From: Paraburkholderia flava
Lineage (GTDB): Bacteria; Pseudomonadota; Gammaproteobacteria; Burkholderiales; Burkholderiaceae
Length of the DNA stretch: 64,000 nucleotides
Reading direction: 5' to 3'
Assembly (NCBI RefSeq): GCF_004359985.1
Contig: NZ_SMRO01000001.1
Location: 1,116,001-1,180,000, forward strand
A program made the translations under genes and the position numbers. Positions 52,868 to 61,775 of this stretch are shown piece after piece (positions within the stretch are counted from its first letter, which is position 1; each line of letters begins with the position of its first letter). Below the pieces are notes generated by a model. It was not told the origin of the DNA. It ran no database searches and saw nothing but the letters and a program-made list of their open reading frames with translations.

Positions 52868-54520
52868 TTAATCCACCGACACCCCATCGAACCGATGACT
52901 GCCGAGCGGCGACAGCAGCATGTCATTCACGCGCTTCGATACCGGCAGCGACGTGATCGAGTGCGCGATCGGCGTGTACGGCACCTTCTGCTTGAACACG
53001 ACCTGCGCCTGTTCGTATAGCGCAGTGCGCGCGGCCGTGTCCGGCTCGGAGCGAGCCTTGACGATCAGTGCATCGAACGTCGGATCGCACCACTTCGACA
53101 TGTTGCTGCCGTGCACCGCATCGCAGCCGAGCAGCGTGCCGAGCCAGTTGTCCGGGTCGCCGTTGTCGCCGGACCAGCCGTACAGGATCGCGTCGTGCTC
53201 GCCGTTCGCTTTTGCGCGGCGGTTGTATTCGCCCCACTCGTAGCTGACGATCTTCGCGCGCACGCCGATCTTCGCCCAGTCCTGCTGGATCAATTGAGCC
53301 ATCAGCTGCGCGTTCGGGTTGTACGGACGCTGCACGGGCATCGCCCACAGCGTAAGGTCGAAGCCGTTCGGAAAACCTGCCTGCGCGAGCAGCGCTTTTG
53401 CCTTCGCGGGATCGTACGGCGCGTCCTTCAGCTTCGCGTTGTACGACCATTGCATCGGCGGCATCGGGTTGGTCGCGATCGTCGCCTTGCCTGCGTAGAC
53501 CGCGCGGATGATCGCGGGTTTGTCGATCGCCATGTCGAGCGCGCGCCGCACGTCGACGTGATCGAGCGGCGCATGCTGCGTGTTGTATGCGACAAAGCCC
53601 ACGTTGAAACCGACGCCCGACACGAGCTTCAGCGACGGATTGTGCTCGACGGTCACGACGTCGGCCGGTCGCGGAAACGCCGACACCTGGCATTCGCCGT
53701 TCGCGAGCTTCTGGATCCGCGCGGCCGGATCGGGCGTGATCGCGAAGACCAGATGCGCGAGCTTCACGTCGGCGGGACGCCAGTAGTTGGGATTCCCGTC
53801 GAAGCGGATCAGCGCGTCCTTCTGATACGAGCGGAACACGAACGGCCCGGTGCCGACCGGCAACTGGTTGATGTCCGCCTCGCGATGCGCGGCACTCAGC
53901 TGCGCCGCGTATTCGGCCGACAGGATCGACGCGAAGCTCATCGCGAGGTTGCGCACGAACACCACGTCGGGCGACTTCAGATGGAAGCGCACCGTGTAAT
54001 CGTCGACCTTCTCGATCCGCTCGATGTTGCGATCGAAGCCCAGATCGCTGAAGTACGGAAAGCTGACCGGGTACGCCTTGCGGAACGGCATCTCGGGATC
54101 GAGCATCCGGTTGAACGTGAACAGCACGTCGTCGGCGTCGAAATCGCGCGTCGGATGGAACCACGCGGTGGTCTGGAATTTCACGCCGTGCCGCAGATGG
54201 AACGTGTAGGTTCGCTGATCGGCGGATGTGTCCCAACTCGTGGCGAGCATCGGTTCGAGATCGAGCGTGCCGCGATGGAACTGCACGAGTTCGTTATAGA
54301 CGGTGTAGGTGCTTGCGTCGAAATCGGTGCTGGTCGTGTGCTGGCCCGGATCGAAACCGGCGGGGCTGCCTTCGCTGCAGAACACGAGCGTCTTGCCGGG
54401 TGCGGCGCTCGCCGGCGCTGAGGTCGCGACGAAGGCGCCTATCGAGCACGCGGCGAACAGACCGGTCAGCGCGAGGCGGCGCGCAGTGCGTGTGCAAACG
54501 CTAAAAGAAAATGGCTTCAT
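52868..54520 (-). CDS. dppA: dipeptide/oligopeptide ABC transporter substrate-binding protein
   Basis: A 550-residue SBP family 5 protein with signal peptide (about 1-40, ending SAPASAAPG). It begins KTLVFCSEGSPAGFDPG as DppA does. The family signature AYPVSFPYFSDLGFDRNIERIEKVDDYTVRFHL-type region and the peptide-binding loop GWSGDNGDPDNWLGTLLGCDAV, with its cysteine, are present. It delivers di- or oligopeptides, or haem-like ligands, to an ABC permease. No permease or ATPase genes adjoin, so it is an orphan here. Confidence 0.9.
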   Translation of the reverse strand: MKPFSFSVCTRTARRLALTGLFAACSIGAFVATSAPASAAPGKTLVFCSEGSPAGFDPGQHTTSTDFDASTYTVYNELVQFHRGTLDLEPMLATSWDTSADQRTYTFHLRHGVKFQTTAWFHPTRDFDADDVLFTFNRMLDPEMPFRKAYPVSFPYFSDLGFDRNIERIEKVDDYTVRFHLKSPDVVFVRNLAMSFASILSAEYAAQLSAAHREADINQLPVGTGPFVFRSYQKDALIRFDGNPNYWRPADVKLAHLVFAITPDPAARIQKLANGECQVSAFPRPADVVTVEHNPSLKLVSGVGFNVGFVAYNTQHAPLDHVDVRRALDMAIDKPAIIRAVYAGKATIATNPMPPMQWSYNAKLKDAPYDPAKAKALLAQAGFPNGFDLTLWAMPVQRPYNPNAQLMAQLIQQDWAKIGVRAKIVSYEWGEYNRRAKANGEHDAILYGWSGDNGDPDNWLGTLLGCDAVHGSNMSKWCDPTFDALIVKARSEPDTAARTALYEQAQVVFKQKVPYTPIAHSITSLPVSKRVNDMLLSPLGSHRFDGVSVD

Positions 54521-54965
54521 GGGGGCGATCCGGACAGGGAGAACCGGTGATGGGACGCGCTGACGTCACGCGTTCGTGTCGTTTGAGCATAGCCTGACGA
54601 TTTTCCGCATGCACGTGTGCGGTCGCCAACAATAAATCGGCACAAGAATATGCGCGGGGGTGCTAAGGGTTGTGTGTCGCAGCGACTGTGTCCGCGATGA
54701 CCGCCGCTCGTCATCTGCTGCGCACCGACCTTGCTGGCGCGTTGACCGGTACCGCTACCGCCGAAGCAGACGCATCGTGCGTCATGTCGCAAGGCCACGC
54801 GCCCTACGCGACGACGCTTATTCCCGGAGAAAAAACCATGTAATCTTTCGTATTTTTTCCGGTATCACAAAAATGATTCGACCGTCGGCGCACGCGGCCA
54901 TGCAGGTCTCGACAGGGGTGTCGCTCGATCGCGCGACGGGGATGGGCTTGACTTCGCTTGCCGTT
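54521..54965. other. divergent intergenic region with start-stop codon pair
   Basis: About 445 bases without a supported gene. CGGAGAAAAAACC is followed by ATG directly joined to TAA at 54838-54843. This is a well-placed ribosome binding site with an immediate stop, about 30 bases before the first in-frame ATG of the patatin gene. Confidence 0.4.
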
Positions 54966-57377
54966 ATGCGCGCGCGGCGGGCTTTCCAGTTGACCGTTGT
55001 CGCGATGTTTCTCGCGGCCGGCAATGGCTTCTTTTCGGCTGACGCGGCAGCGGCCACGCCCGCCGCCAGCAACGCTGCGACAACCAACACCACTGCTGCG
55101 ACCGCCCCTGCCCCGGGCAACGCCACCGCAGCCACAACCAGCCCCACCCCCGACCACGCCTGCGGCACCACCGGCGGCGACCCGCGCCGCCCTTCGGTCG
55201 GCCTTGTGCTGTCCGGCGGCGGCGCGCGCGGCTACGCGCATCTCGGCGTGCTCAAAGTCCTTGAGGAAAACCGCATTCCGGTCGACTGCATCGCGGCGAC
55301 CAGCATGGGCGCGGTCGTCGGCGGGCTGTACGCGAGCGGCATGACCGCGAAGGAAATGCAGGACCGCCTGGCGTCGGTCAATCTCGCCGACATCGCGTTC
55401 GACGTCACCGCCCGCTCGGACCTGCCGCAGTCGCGCCGCGAAGACGAGCGGCTGTATGTGAACAGCCTGTCGTTCGGCTTCGGCAAGAACGGCTTCCGGC
55501 TGCCCGCCGGCCTGGTGCAGGGCAACCGGCTGCAGGCGCTGCTGCAGGACTGGACCGCAGCGGTCCCCACGAACCAGTCGTTCGACCAGTTGCCGATCCC
55601 GTATCGCGCGATCGCAACCGATCTGCGTACGGGCCAGCAGGTCACCCTCGAGCAGGGTTCGCTGCCGCTCGCGATCCGCGCGAGCATGGCGCTGCCCGGT
55701 CTGTTCGCACCGGCCGACGTGAACGGCCGCACGCTCGTCGACGGCGGTCTCGTCAGCAATCTGCCGATCGAAACCGCGCACGACATGGGCGCGAACGTCG
55801 TGATCGCGGTGGACATCGGTTCGCCGCTGCGTCCGCTCGACGCGCTCGCGTCGCCCGCCGACGTCGCGCAGCAGATGATCGGCATCCTGATCCACCAGAA
55901 CGTCGCGCTGCAGCGCAAGCAGCTCGGACCGCAGGACGTGTTGATCGAGCCGCAGCTCGGCGCGCTCAGCTTCACCGATTTCGCGAACGCGAAGCAGGCG
56001 ATCGCCGCCGGCGAGGCCGCCGCGCGCGCCGCGCTGCCGGCGTTGAAACATCTGGCGTTGTCGCCGGAACAGTACGCCGCGTATCGCGTGGCCCACTCGG
56101 CACACGAGTCCGCGCCGATCCGCATCACCAGCATCGATATCTCGGCACCGGGGCGCGTACCGGAGAAGCGCATTCGCGACACGCTGCATACGCATCCCGG
56201 CGACGTCTACGATCCGAAGGCGCTGAACAAGGATCTGCTGTCGCTGACCACGGCCGGCGACTTCGAGAGCGTCACGCAGCAGTTGATCAACGACGGCGAC
56301 TCGCACACGCTCGTCATCGACGCGAAAGAGAAATCGTGGGGACCGAATTTCCTGCTGTTCGGCCTCGGGCTGTCGAGCAGTTCCACTGATGAAGGCGGCT
56401 TCCGGATGCACATCGGCTACCGGCGGCCATGGCTCACCGGTTCGGGGCTCGAGGCGCGCTTCGACTCGACACTTGGCAGCGATCTGATCAATATGCACGG
56501 GGAGTTGCGGCAACCGCTGTCGGACCAGTTCGGGTACTACATCGCGCCTTATGTGGGCCTGGAACGTCGGTACGTCAATATCTACGACCCCGACACCAAC
56601 TTCAAATTCACCCAGTATCACCAGCAGATAGAGCGTGCCGGCCTCGACCTGGGCCTCCCGCTGTCGACGCTCGGCGACTTCCGGATCGGCGTCGAATACG
56701 CGCACGGTTCCGGGTCGGCCGTCTACAACTTTCCCAACACCGACGATCAGGGCAACATCATCCCGGGGACGGCGTTCTCGCCGTACTACGGACGGCAGGT
56801 TAATGCGCATGCGCAGCTCGTCATCGATCAGCTCGACGATCCACTCTTTCCCCGGAAGGGGTACTTTGCCGACCTTCGCGTCGAACGGGCGCTGTCCGGC
56901 GGAAACAATGACGGGCTGGCGGACGGCAACTCGCGCTATACGGAGGTCTACGGCAAAGCGCTGGTTGCGGCGAGCTTCGGCCGGCACAGCGTCAACGCAA
57001 GCGTCGAGGCAGGCAACGATTTCGGCGGCGCGAACCCGGTCAACCCGTTCGACTTCACGCTGGGCGGCTTCCAGCATCTGTCCGCGTACGGCGCAGACCA
57101 GCTCGCCGGCAACACGATGATCTACGGGCAGATGACCTATATGAATCAGCTCACCGCCTTCAATGCGTCGATCTTTCACGCACTGTTCGCGGGTGTCAGC
57201 GTCGAAGCGGGGAACGTCTGGAACAACAGCGTGTTCGATAACGGCAAGGGCCCGCTCAAGCGCAGCGTGACGTTCTTCACCAGCCTGACGAGTTCGTTCG
57301 GGCCACTCTATCTCGGTATCGCACTCGCGCCGGGCGGCCGCTATAACTTCTACTTCCAGCTGGGCCACACCTACTGA
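54966..57377 (+). CDS. patatin-like phospholipase with POTRA and outer-membrane barrel (type Vd secretion, PlpD-like)
   Basis: An about 803-residue protein. A signal peptide (FQLTVVAMFLAAGNGFFSADAAAA) and an Ala/Thr-rich linker of about 60 residues precede the patatin domain. The patatin domain has oxyanion hole SGGGARGYAHLG, nucleophile Ser in ATSMGAVVGGLY and Asp in VDGGLVSNLPIE. A single POTRA-like domain (ISAPGRVPEKRIRDTLHTHPGD) and a 16-strand-type BamA-like barrel ending in YNFYFQLGHTY follow. This is the layout of PlpD, which exposes or releases a phospholipase. The start is uncertain: ATG at 54873, 54900, 54942 or 54966 are all in frame without a good ribosome binding site. Confidence 0.9.
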   Translation: MRARRAFQLTVVAMFLAAGNGFFSADAAAATPAASNAATTNTTAATAPAPGNATAATTSPTPDHACGTTGGDPRRPSVGLVLSGGGARGYAHLGVLKVLEENRIPVDCIAATSMGAVVGGLYASGMTAKEMQDRLASVNLADIAFDVTARSDLPQSRREDERLYVNSLSFGFGKNGFRLPAGLVQGNRLQALLQDWTAAVPTNQSFDQLPIPYRAIATDLRTGQQVTLEQGSLPLAIRASMALPGLFAPADVNGRTLVDGGLVSNLPIETAHDMGANVVIAVDIGSPLRPLDALASPADVAQQMIGILIHQNVALQRKQLGPQDVLIEPQLGALSFTDFANAKQAIAAGEAAARAALPALKHLALSPEQYAAYRVAHSAHESAPIRITSIDISAPGRVPEKRIRDTLHTHPGDVYDPKALNKDLLSLTTAGDFESVTQQLINDGDSHTLVIDAKEKSWGPNFLLFGLGLSSSSTDEGGFRMHIGYRRPWLTGSGLEARFDSTLGSDLINMHGELRQPLSDQFGYYIAPYVGLERRYVNIYDPDTNFKFTQYHQQIERAGLDLGLPLSTLGDFRIGVEYAHGSGSAVYNFPNTDDQGNIIPGTAFSPYYGRQVNAHAQLVIDQLDDPLFPRKGYFADLRVERALSGGNNDGLADGNSRYTEVYGKALVAASFGRHSVNASVEAGNDFGGANPVNPFDFTLGGFQHLSAYGADQLAGNTMIYGQMTYMNQLTAFNASIFHALFAGVSVEAGNVWNNSVFDNGKGPLKRSVTFFTSLTSSFGPLYLGIALAPGGRYNFYFQLGHTY

Positions 57378-58579
57378 GCGTCGCCGTTGCCCTGCGCCGC
57401 GCGCGCCAGCCCGGCGGGCCAACTCATTTCGAAGCGCGCGCCGCCGAGCATCTGCGGGTCAGTCACTGCGATGCGCCCCTTGTGGGCATGCAGCACCTGA
57501 CGCGTGATCGCGAGACCGAGGCCGTAGCCGCCGGTATGCCGGTCGAGCCGCACGAATGCATCGAAGATGCGCTCGCGCTCGTCGGGCGGGATGCCGGCGC
57601 CGTCGTCCTCGACGAAGATCTCGACGTTGCCGTGCCGCAGCGCCAGGCCGACGACGATCCGTTCGCGTGCGTACTTGCTCGCGTTGCGCAGCAGGTTGCG
57701 CATCGCGTACGACATCAGCCGCTTGTCCATCGTCACGCGGAGTTCGTGGTCGACATCGACTGTCGGCACGATTTCGCGGCTCGTATAGAGCAGCGTCGCA
57801 TCGTTGACCTGACCGTCGAACCATGCGGCCAGCACGGTCGGTTCGAGATTCGATTGCAGCGAGCTGTATTCGAGCCGCGCGTACGTGAGGCTCATGTCGA
57901 TCAGCTCGTCGAGTTCGGTCACGTCCTGATCGATGCTGGCAAGTGCACTGTGATATTCGGCGGCCGATGCCGGTTCGCGCAGGATTTCCAGCGCGAAGCG
58001 CACGCGGGCGAGCGGCGTGCGCAGTTCGTGCGAGATGCCGTTGGTCAGTTCGCGCTGCGCGGCGATCAACCGTTCCATCCGCATCGCGAGTGCGTTGAGC
58101 GTCCGAGCGAGCGGCCCGATGATCACGCTGTGCGACTCTTTCGCACGCGTGTTGAAGCGGCCGCCGGTGAAGTCGATTGCGCGTTCGCGGATGATCACGA
58201 GATCGAGCCAGACCGGCCGCATCCAGCCGTACCCAGCGAGCGCCGGTGCGCCGAGCGTCACCAGCGCGACGAGCGGCAGTCCGCCCGGCAGCGTGCGCAA
58301 CGCCTGCCACACGGTGTGCGGACCCAGTGCGACGGCAAGACCCAGCAATGGAATCGCGGCGACCAGCAGCGCGAGCGTCAGCAGACGCACGTAGACCCGC
58401 ACGTAAAGCCGCGACCAGCTCGGCACGCGATCCGCGCGCGTGTCGGTCCACGAGCGCCTGAAGCGCAGCAGACGCCATTTGCAATAACGGTAGACGGAGA
58501 GCTTGCGCGCGGCAGCGGTGTTCATGGTCACGGACGAAGGATCGGCGAGCGACGCGGCTTGCAGCGTGTGCTGATCCAT
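57371..58579 (-). CDS. sensor histidine kinase, RstB/OmpR-partner type
   Basis: An about 402-residue membrane kinase. Two transmembrane helices (about 62-83 and 98-120) have only a short periplasmic loop, unlike kinases with large sensor domains. HAMP-like sequence, the H-box LTNGISHELRTPLARVRFAL and the N and G boxes (RNLLRNASKYA, DDGAGIPPDERE, GGYGLGLAI) follow. It probably phosphorylates the response regulator encoded upstream. ATG 58579 and ATG 58525 are both possible starts. It is separated from the regulator gene by an esterase gene and overlaps the patatin stop region convergently by 7 bases. Confidence 0.87.
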   Translation of the reverse strand: MDQHTLQAASLADPSSVTMNTAAARKLSVYRYCKWRLLRFRRSWTDTRADRVPSWSRLYVRVYVRLLTLALLVAAIPLLGLAVALGPHTVWQALRTLPGGLPLVALVTLGAPALAGYGWMRPVWLDLVIIRERAIDFTGGRFNTRAKESHSVIIGPLARTLNALAMRMERLIAAQRELTNGISHELRTPLARVRFALEILREPASAAEYHSALASIDQDVTELDELIDMSLTYARLEYSSLQSNLEPTVLAAWFDGQVNDATLLYTSREIVPTVDVDHELRVTMDKRLMSYAMRNLLRNASKYARERIVVGLALRHGNVEIFVEDDGAGIPPDERERIFDAFVRLDRHTGGYGLGLAITRQVLHAHKGRIAVTDPQMLGGARFEMSWPAGLARAAQGNGDAQ

Positions 58580-58599
58580 GTCGCGGCCGCTCGCGCGGC

Positions 58600-59397
58600 T
58601 CACGTTAGCACATCGCCGCGTGCAACGAAATCGAGCGTGCGGGCGGCCACGGTGTCGCGTTCGTTGTCGAGCGTGATCATGTGATAGCTGTCGGTGAGGC
58701 GTACGAAGGTCACGTCGCGCGAGCCGAGGTGTTTGCAGAGAAACTCGGCCGAGCGGATGCTCGTCACTTCGTCCTCCTCCGAATGCACGACCAGCGTGCG
58801 GCACGCGATCCGATGCAGCGCGCGCTTCACGGCGAAGCGCATCCGGTCGACCTCGGCGATCGCCGCGAGCGGCACGTACGGATAGTGCACGCCGCTGCCC
58901 TTCTGCAGATGCCGACGGATCAGATTGCGGATGCGCGCGTTCTTGATGCCGAACGGTTCACCTTCCGGCACGCGGATCAGATGACGCAGGCCCGGCACGC
59001 AGTACAGCAGATAACGCAGCGGCTGCAGCCTGGAACCGTTCCAGCCGTCGAGGAACAGCGGCGGCGACAGCAGGATCAGCCGGCCGCGCGTCACGCGTTC
59101 GCGCGCACACAGCATCAGCGCGAGCAACGCGCCCATCGAGATCCCGGCGACGTCGACCCGCGCATAACGCTCCGACAGTTCGCGATAGGTCTTGCTCAAC
59201 AGCTGCATGTAGTCGGCGAGGCTCACGTCGTTCAGCTTGTCCGGCGACGAGCCGTGCCCAGGCAGCGACGGAAGATAGACATCGCAGCCGCTCTCCTCGA
59301 GCTTCTTGTCGAGCGAACCGAAGTCGTGACGTGTCCCGCCGAGCCCATGAATCATCAGGACGGCGTGACGGGCAGCAGGAAGAGAACAGACGGACAT
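58600..59397 (-). CDS. alpha/beta hydrolase (carboxylesterase/monoacylglycerol lipase-like)
   Basis: A 265-residue esterase of the Est30/monoacylglycerol lipase group. The oxyanion loop LMIHGLGGTRHDFG, nucleophile Ser in VAGISMGALLALML, Asp in VVHSEEDEVTSI and His in LTDSYHMITLDNERD form a full triad. It lies between the response regulator (241 bases upstream) and the histidine kinase (20 bases downstream), all on one strand. It may therefore act on a lipid signal or be a target of the same system; this is inference from position. ATG 59397 is the preferred start, although the frame is open further upstream. Confidence 0.85.
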   Translation of the reverse strand: MSVCSLPAARHAVLMIHGLGGTRHDFGSLDKKLEESGCDVYLPSLPGHGSSPDKLNDVSLADYMQLLSKTYRELSERYARVDVAGISMGALLALMLCARERVTRGRLILLSPPLFLDGWNGSRLQPLRYLLYCVPGLRHLIRVPEGEPFGIKNARIRNLIRRHLQKGSGVHYPYVPLAAIAEVDRMRFAVKRALHRIACRTLVVHSEEDEVTSIRSAEFLCKHLGSRDVTFVRLTDSYHMITLDNERDTVAARTLDFVARGDVLT

Positions 59398-59638
59398 GAC
59401 GCGGGCACATGTAGCAGTGAAGCCCGGATGGTAGAGAAGACGTGCGCGCGCGACTGTCGATTTGCGGCGCCGTCTGTAGAGTTTTGTCGAGCGCGCGTTA
59501 CGGTGGATTTCAGCTGGAAAGGAAACCGAGGGGGCTGCGGGGGAGCGCACGAGGCTCTCAGGAGAACACTAATGGTGCTTCGGGAAACGCGCGAGGCGCT
59601 TCGCGAAGACCGTTCCCGTTACTTCCGCTTACTTCCCG

Positions 59639-60346
59639 TCACTCCCACGCGATCTTGCTGAACTGATAACCCTTGCCGCGGATCGTCTTGATGCGCTGCG
59701 GGTTGCTCGCGTCGTCGTGCAGTTTGCGGCGCAGCTTCGAAACGCCGCCGTCGATCGTGCGGTCGAGACCGTCGAACTCGACCCCGCGCAGCGCGCGCAT
59801 CAGGTCGTCGCGGCTCACCACTTCGCCGGCGTTGCGCACGAGCACCCATAACAGATCGAATTCCGCCGACGTCAGATCAGGCGCGCTGCCGTCCGGCAAC
59901 GTCACCGACCGGCTCGCGCGATTGATCACGAACTTGCCGAACGTGAGGCTGTCCGGCTGGTTGCCCGGCTCGGTCCCGCGCGCGGCCACGCGACGCAGCT
60001 GCGCCTTGATCCGCGCGAGCAGGATGCGCGGCTCGACGGGCTTGTGCACGTAATCGTCGGCGCCGAATTCGAGGCCCAGCAGTTCGTCGAACTGCTCGTC
60101 GCGCGCGGTCACCATGATGATCACGCCGTCGTACTGCTCGCGCGCTTCGCGGCAGATCTGGAAGCCGTCCTTGCCCGGCAGGTTCACATCGAGAATCACG
60201 AGATCGGGGCGGCGCTTCAGGATCGCCGGCACCGCGTCGTTGCCGTGCAGCACGACGTCGACCTCATAGCCGTGCTTGCCGAGATAGCCGGCCACGAGCG
60301 CGGAGAGGCGGTTGTCGTCTTCGACGAGCAGGATCCGGAAGGACAT
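59639..60346 (-). CDS. OmpR-family response regulator (RstA-like)
   Basis: A 235-residue response regulator. The receiver domain has phospho-acceptor Asp in LVILDVNLPGKDGF, with acidic pair VEDDN, switch Thr in MVTARDEQ and Lys in YVHKPVEPRILL. The OmpR-type winged helix carries LTSAEFDLLWVLVRNAGEVVSRDDLMRALRG. KLRRKLHDDASNPQRIKTIRGKGYQF is the recognition and wing part. ATG 60346 begins MSFRILLVEDD. It is divergent from the VirK-like gene, which is a possible target. Confidence 0.92.
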   Translation of the reverse strand: MSFRILLVEDDNRLSALVAGYLGKHGYEVDVVLHGNDAVPAILKRRPDLVILDVNLPGKDGFQICREAREQYDGVIIMVTARDEQFDELLGLEFGADDYVHKPVEPRILLARIKAQLRRVAARGTEPGNQPDSLTFGKFVINRASRSVTLPDGSAPDLTSAEFDLLWVLVRNAGEVVSRDDLMRALRGVEFDGLDRTIDGGVSKLRRKLHDDASNPQRIKTIRGKGYQFSKIAWE

Positions 60347-60619
60347 GGATGAATCGTTCAAGGCTGGCTGGGTTCGTGGCATGCCGACAGGCGCGGCGCG
60401 GTTGCCATGATACCGGGTGGCAGGTCGGCGCGGATCGCCGACGGTTCGGGCTGCGATGGACATGCCCCGGGACAAGACGCCGCACAGCAGTTAGCCCGCA
60501 GTTAACCAACAGGCTCCCCCGCTCCACAAAACCCGACAATTCTGCGCTCAATTCGACAGCCTCGGATAACCCGCGTCGCTAGCATCCAGCCCATTGAAAC
60601 ACCGGGAGAACGACGCGTG

Positions 60620-61582
60620 ATGCCCCTTTTCGTCGACAAGCTTGCCGCGCGCCTGCCGTGGCTCGCCGCGTGGCTGACCGATTTCAGCCTGTCTTTTTCG
60701 ATGATCCGACGCGCCGGTCATATGGTGTATCCGGGAGACACGCTGTTTCACCGGCTGCGCCGCATGCGGCTGTGGTTCCGCTCGATCGTCTGGTGGCGCG
60801 CCACCACCATCTGGTTGCGCGGCTGTTCGCGCTCGCCGCTGCGCGAGATCGTGCGGCGTCATCCGGTGGCGATCGAACGGCCGCACCGTCCGTTTCTGCA
60901 CGGCGGCTTCAGTTCTCGCGAGCGGATCGCCGCAAGTCTCGATCACCAGATGCTCACGCTGCAGCGCGCGCCGCATCTTGCGCATCAGATCGCCCGCGAC
61001 GGCTATGCGCCGATCGCGCAGTTCGCGGTCGGCGCCGAACGCTGGCAGATCACGCTCGAATCGCTCGACCAGTTCCAGAAGGAAGGCGACTGGACGCTCT
61101 GCATCCGCGACGCGAGCGCACGACGCGTCGTGTCGTGCACGTTCAGCCTCGCGTATCTCGGCGGCAAGGTGCGGCGGCCGCGGTTGTGCGTCGGCTCGGT
61201 TCAGGGTCCGGACAAATCGATCAACGGCCGCGAACTGTTTCGCGCGCTGACGAAGCGCTGGTATGGGCTACGTCCGAAGGTCTTCGTCGTGTTCCTCGCG
61301 CAGTGCGTCGCGTCCGGCCTCGGGACGGGCGGCACGTTCATCGTGTCGAAGCGCGCGCATATCTATGGGAGCTGGCGCTACTGCCTGCGGCGTCGCAAGG
61401 TCGCCGCGAACTACGACGAGCTGTCGCGCGAGTGCGGCGCCGTCGCGCACTGGAACGGCTGGTTCGTGCTCGCGCCGGTCCGGCAGGCGAGCGACGCCGA
61501 CGGCGGCAACGCGCTGCGGCGCAAGCGCAATGCACTGCGCGAAGAACTCGCCGCGCAGATCCGCAACAGCATCGAGGGCTGA
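60620..61582 (+). CDS. VirK/YbjX family protein (DUF535)
   Basis: A 320-residue DUF535 protein. Relatives VirK and YbjX affect envelope properties and resistance to antimicrobial peptides in enteric bacteria. Characteristic segments are RPHRPFLHGGFSSRERIAASLDHQ, KEGDWTLCIRDASARRVVSCTFSL, GSVQGPDKSINGRELFRALTKRWYGLRPK and KVAANYDELSRECGAV. ATG 60620 directly follows GTG 60617; GGGAGAA lies ahead. It is divergent from the OmpR-type regulator gene, suggesting control by it. A hairpin follows the stop. Confidence 0.9.
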   Translation: MPLFVDKLAARLPWLAAWLTDFSLSFSMIRRAGHMVYPGDTLFHRLRRMRLWFRSIVWWRATTIWLRGCSRSPLREIVRRHPVAIERPHRPFLHGGFSSRERIAASLDHQMLTLQRAPHLAHQIARDGYAPIAQFAVGAERWQITLESLDQFQKEGDWTLCIRDASARRVVSCTFSLAYLGGKVRRPRLCVGSVQGPDKSINGRELFRALTKRWYGLRPKVFVVFLAQCVASGLGTGGTFIVSKRAHIYGSWRYCLRRRKVAANYDELSRECGAVAHWNGWFVLAPVRQASDADGGNALRRKRNALREELAAQIRNSIEG

Positions 61583-61598
61583 CCGCCCGGCTTTATTT

Positions 61599-61633
61599 GA
61601 CGGCGCTCCCAGCATGAAGCGTGGAGCGCCGTC
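61599..61633. terminator. hairpin after the VirK-like gene
   Basis: GACGGCGCTCC (61599-61609) pairs perfectly with GGAGCGCCGTC (61623-61633), 13-base loop. The downstream bases AATGCTTT form only a weak U tract. Confidence 0.5.
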
Positions 61634-61672
61634 AATGCTTTGCAGCCTTACGAAATTTTTTCATCGTTTACG

Positions 61673-61699
61673 TAAAGTTTCATGAAAGGCCGTCGTAAA
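61673..61699 (+). promoter_or_regulatory. candidate sigma-28 (FliA) promoter of fliD
   Basis: TAAA at 61673-61676, exactly 15 bases, then GTCGTAAA at 61692-61699, against the consensus TAAA-N15-GCCGATAA. The implied start point is about 70 bases before the fliD ATG at 61776. This fits fliD as a late flagellar gene. Confidence 0.55.
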
Positions 61700-61775
61700 C
61701 CTTAAAAGAGGGCCGGGTTGCTTCGCCCTCAACTCTCACTCGTCACCTCCTGTCCCGACACGAACGGAGCGCTGC

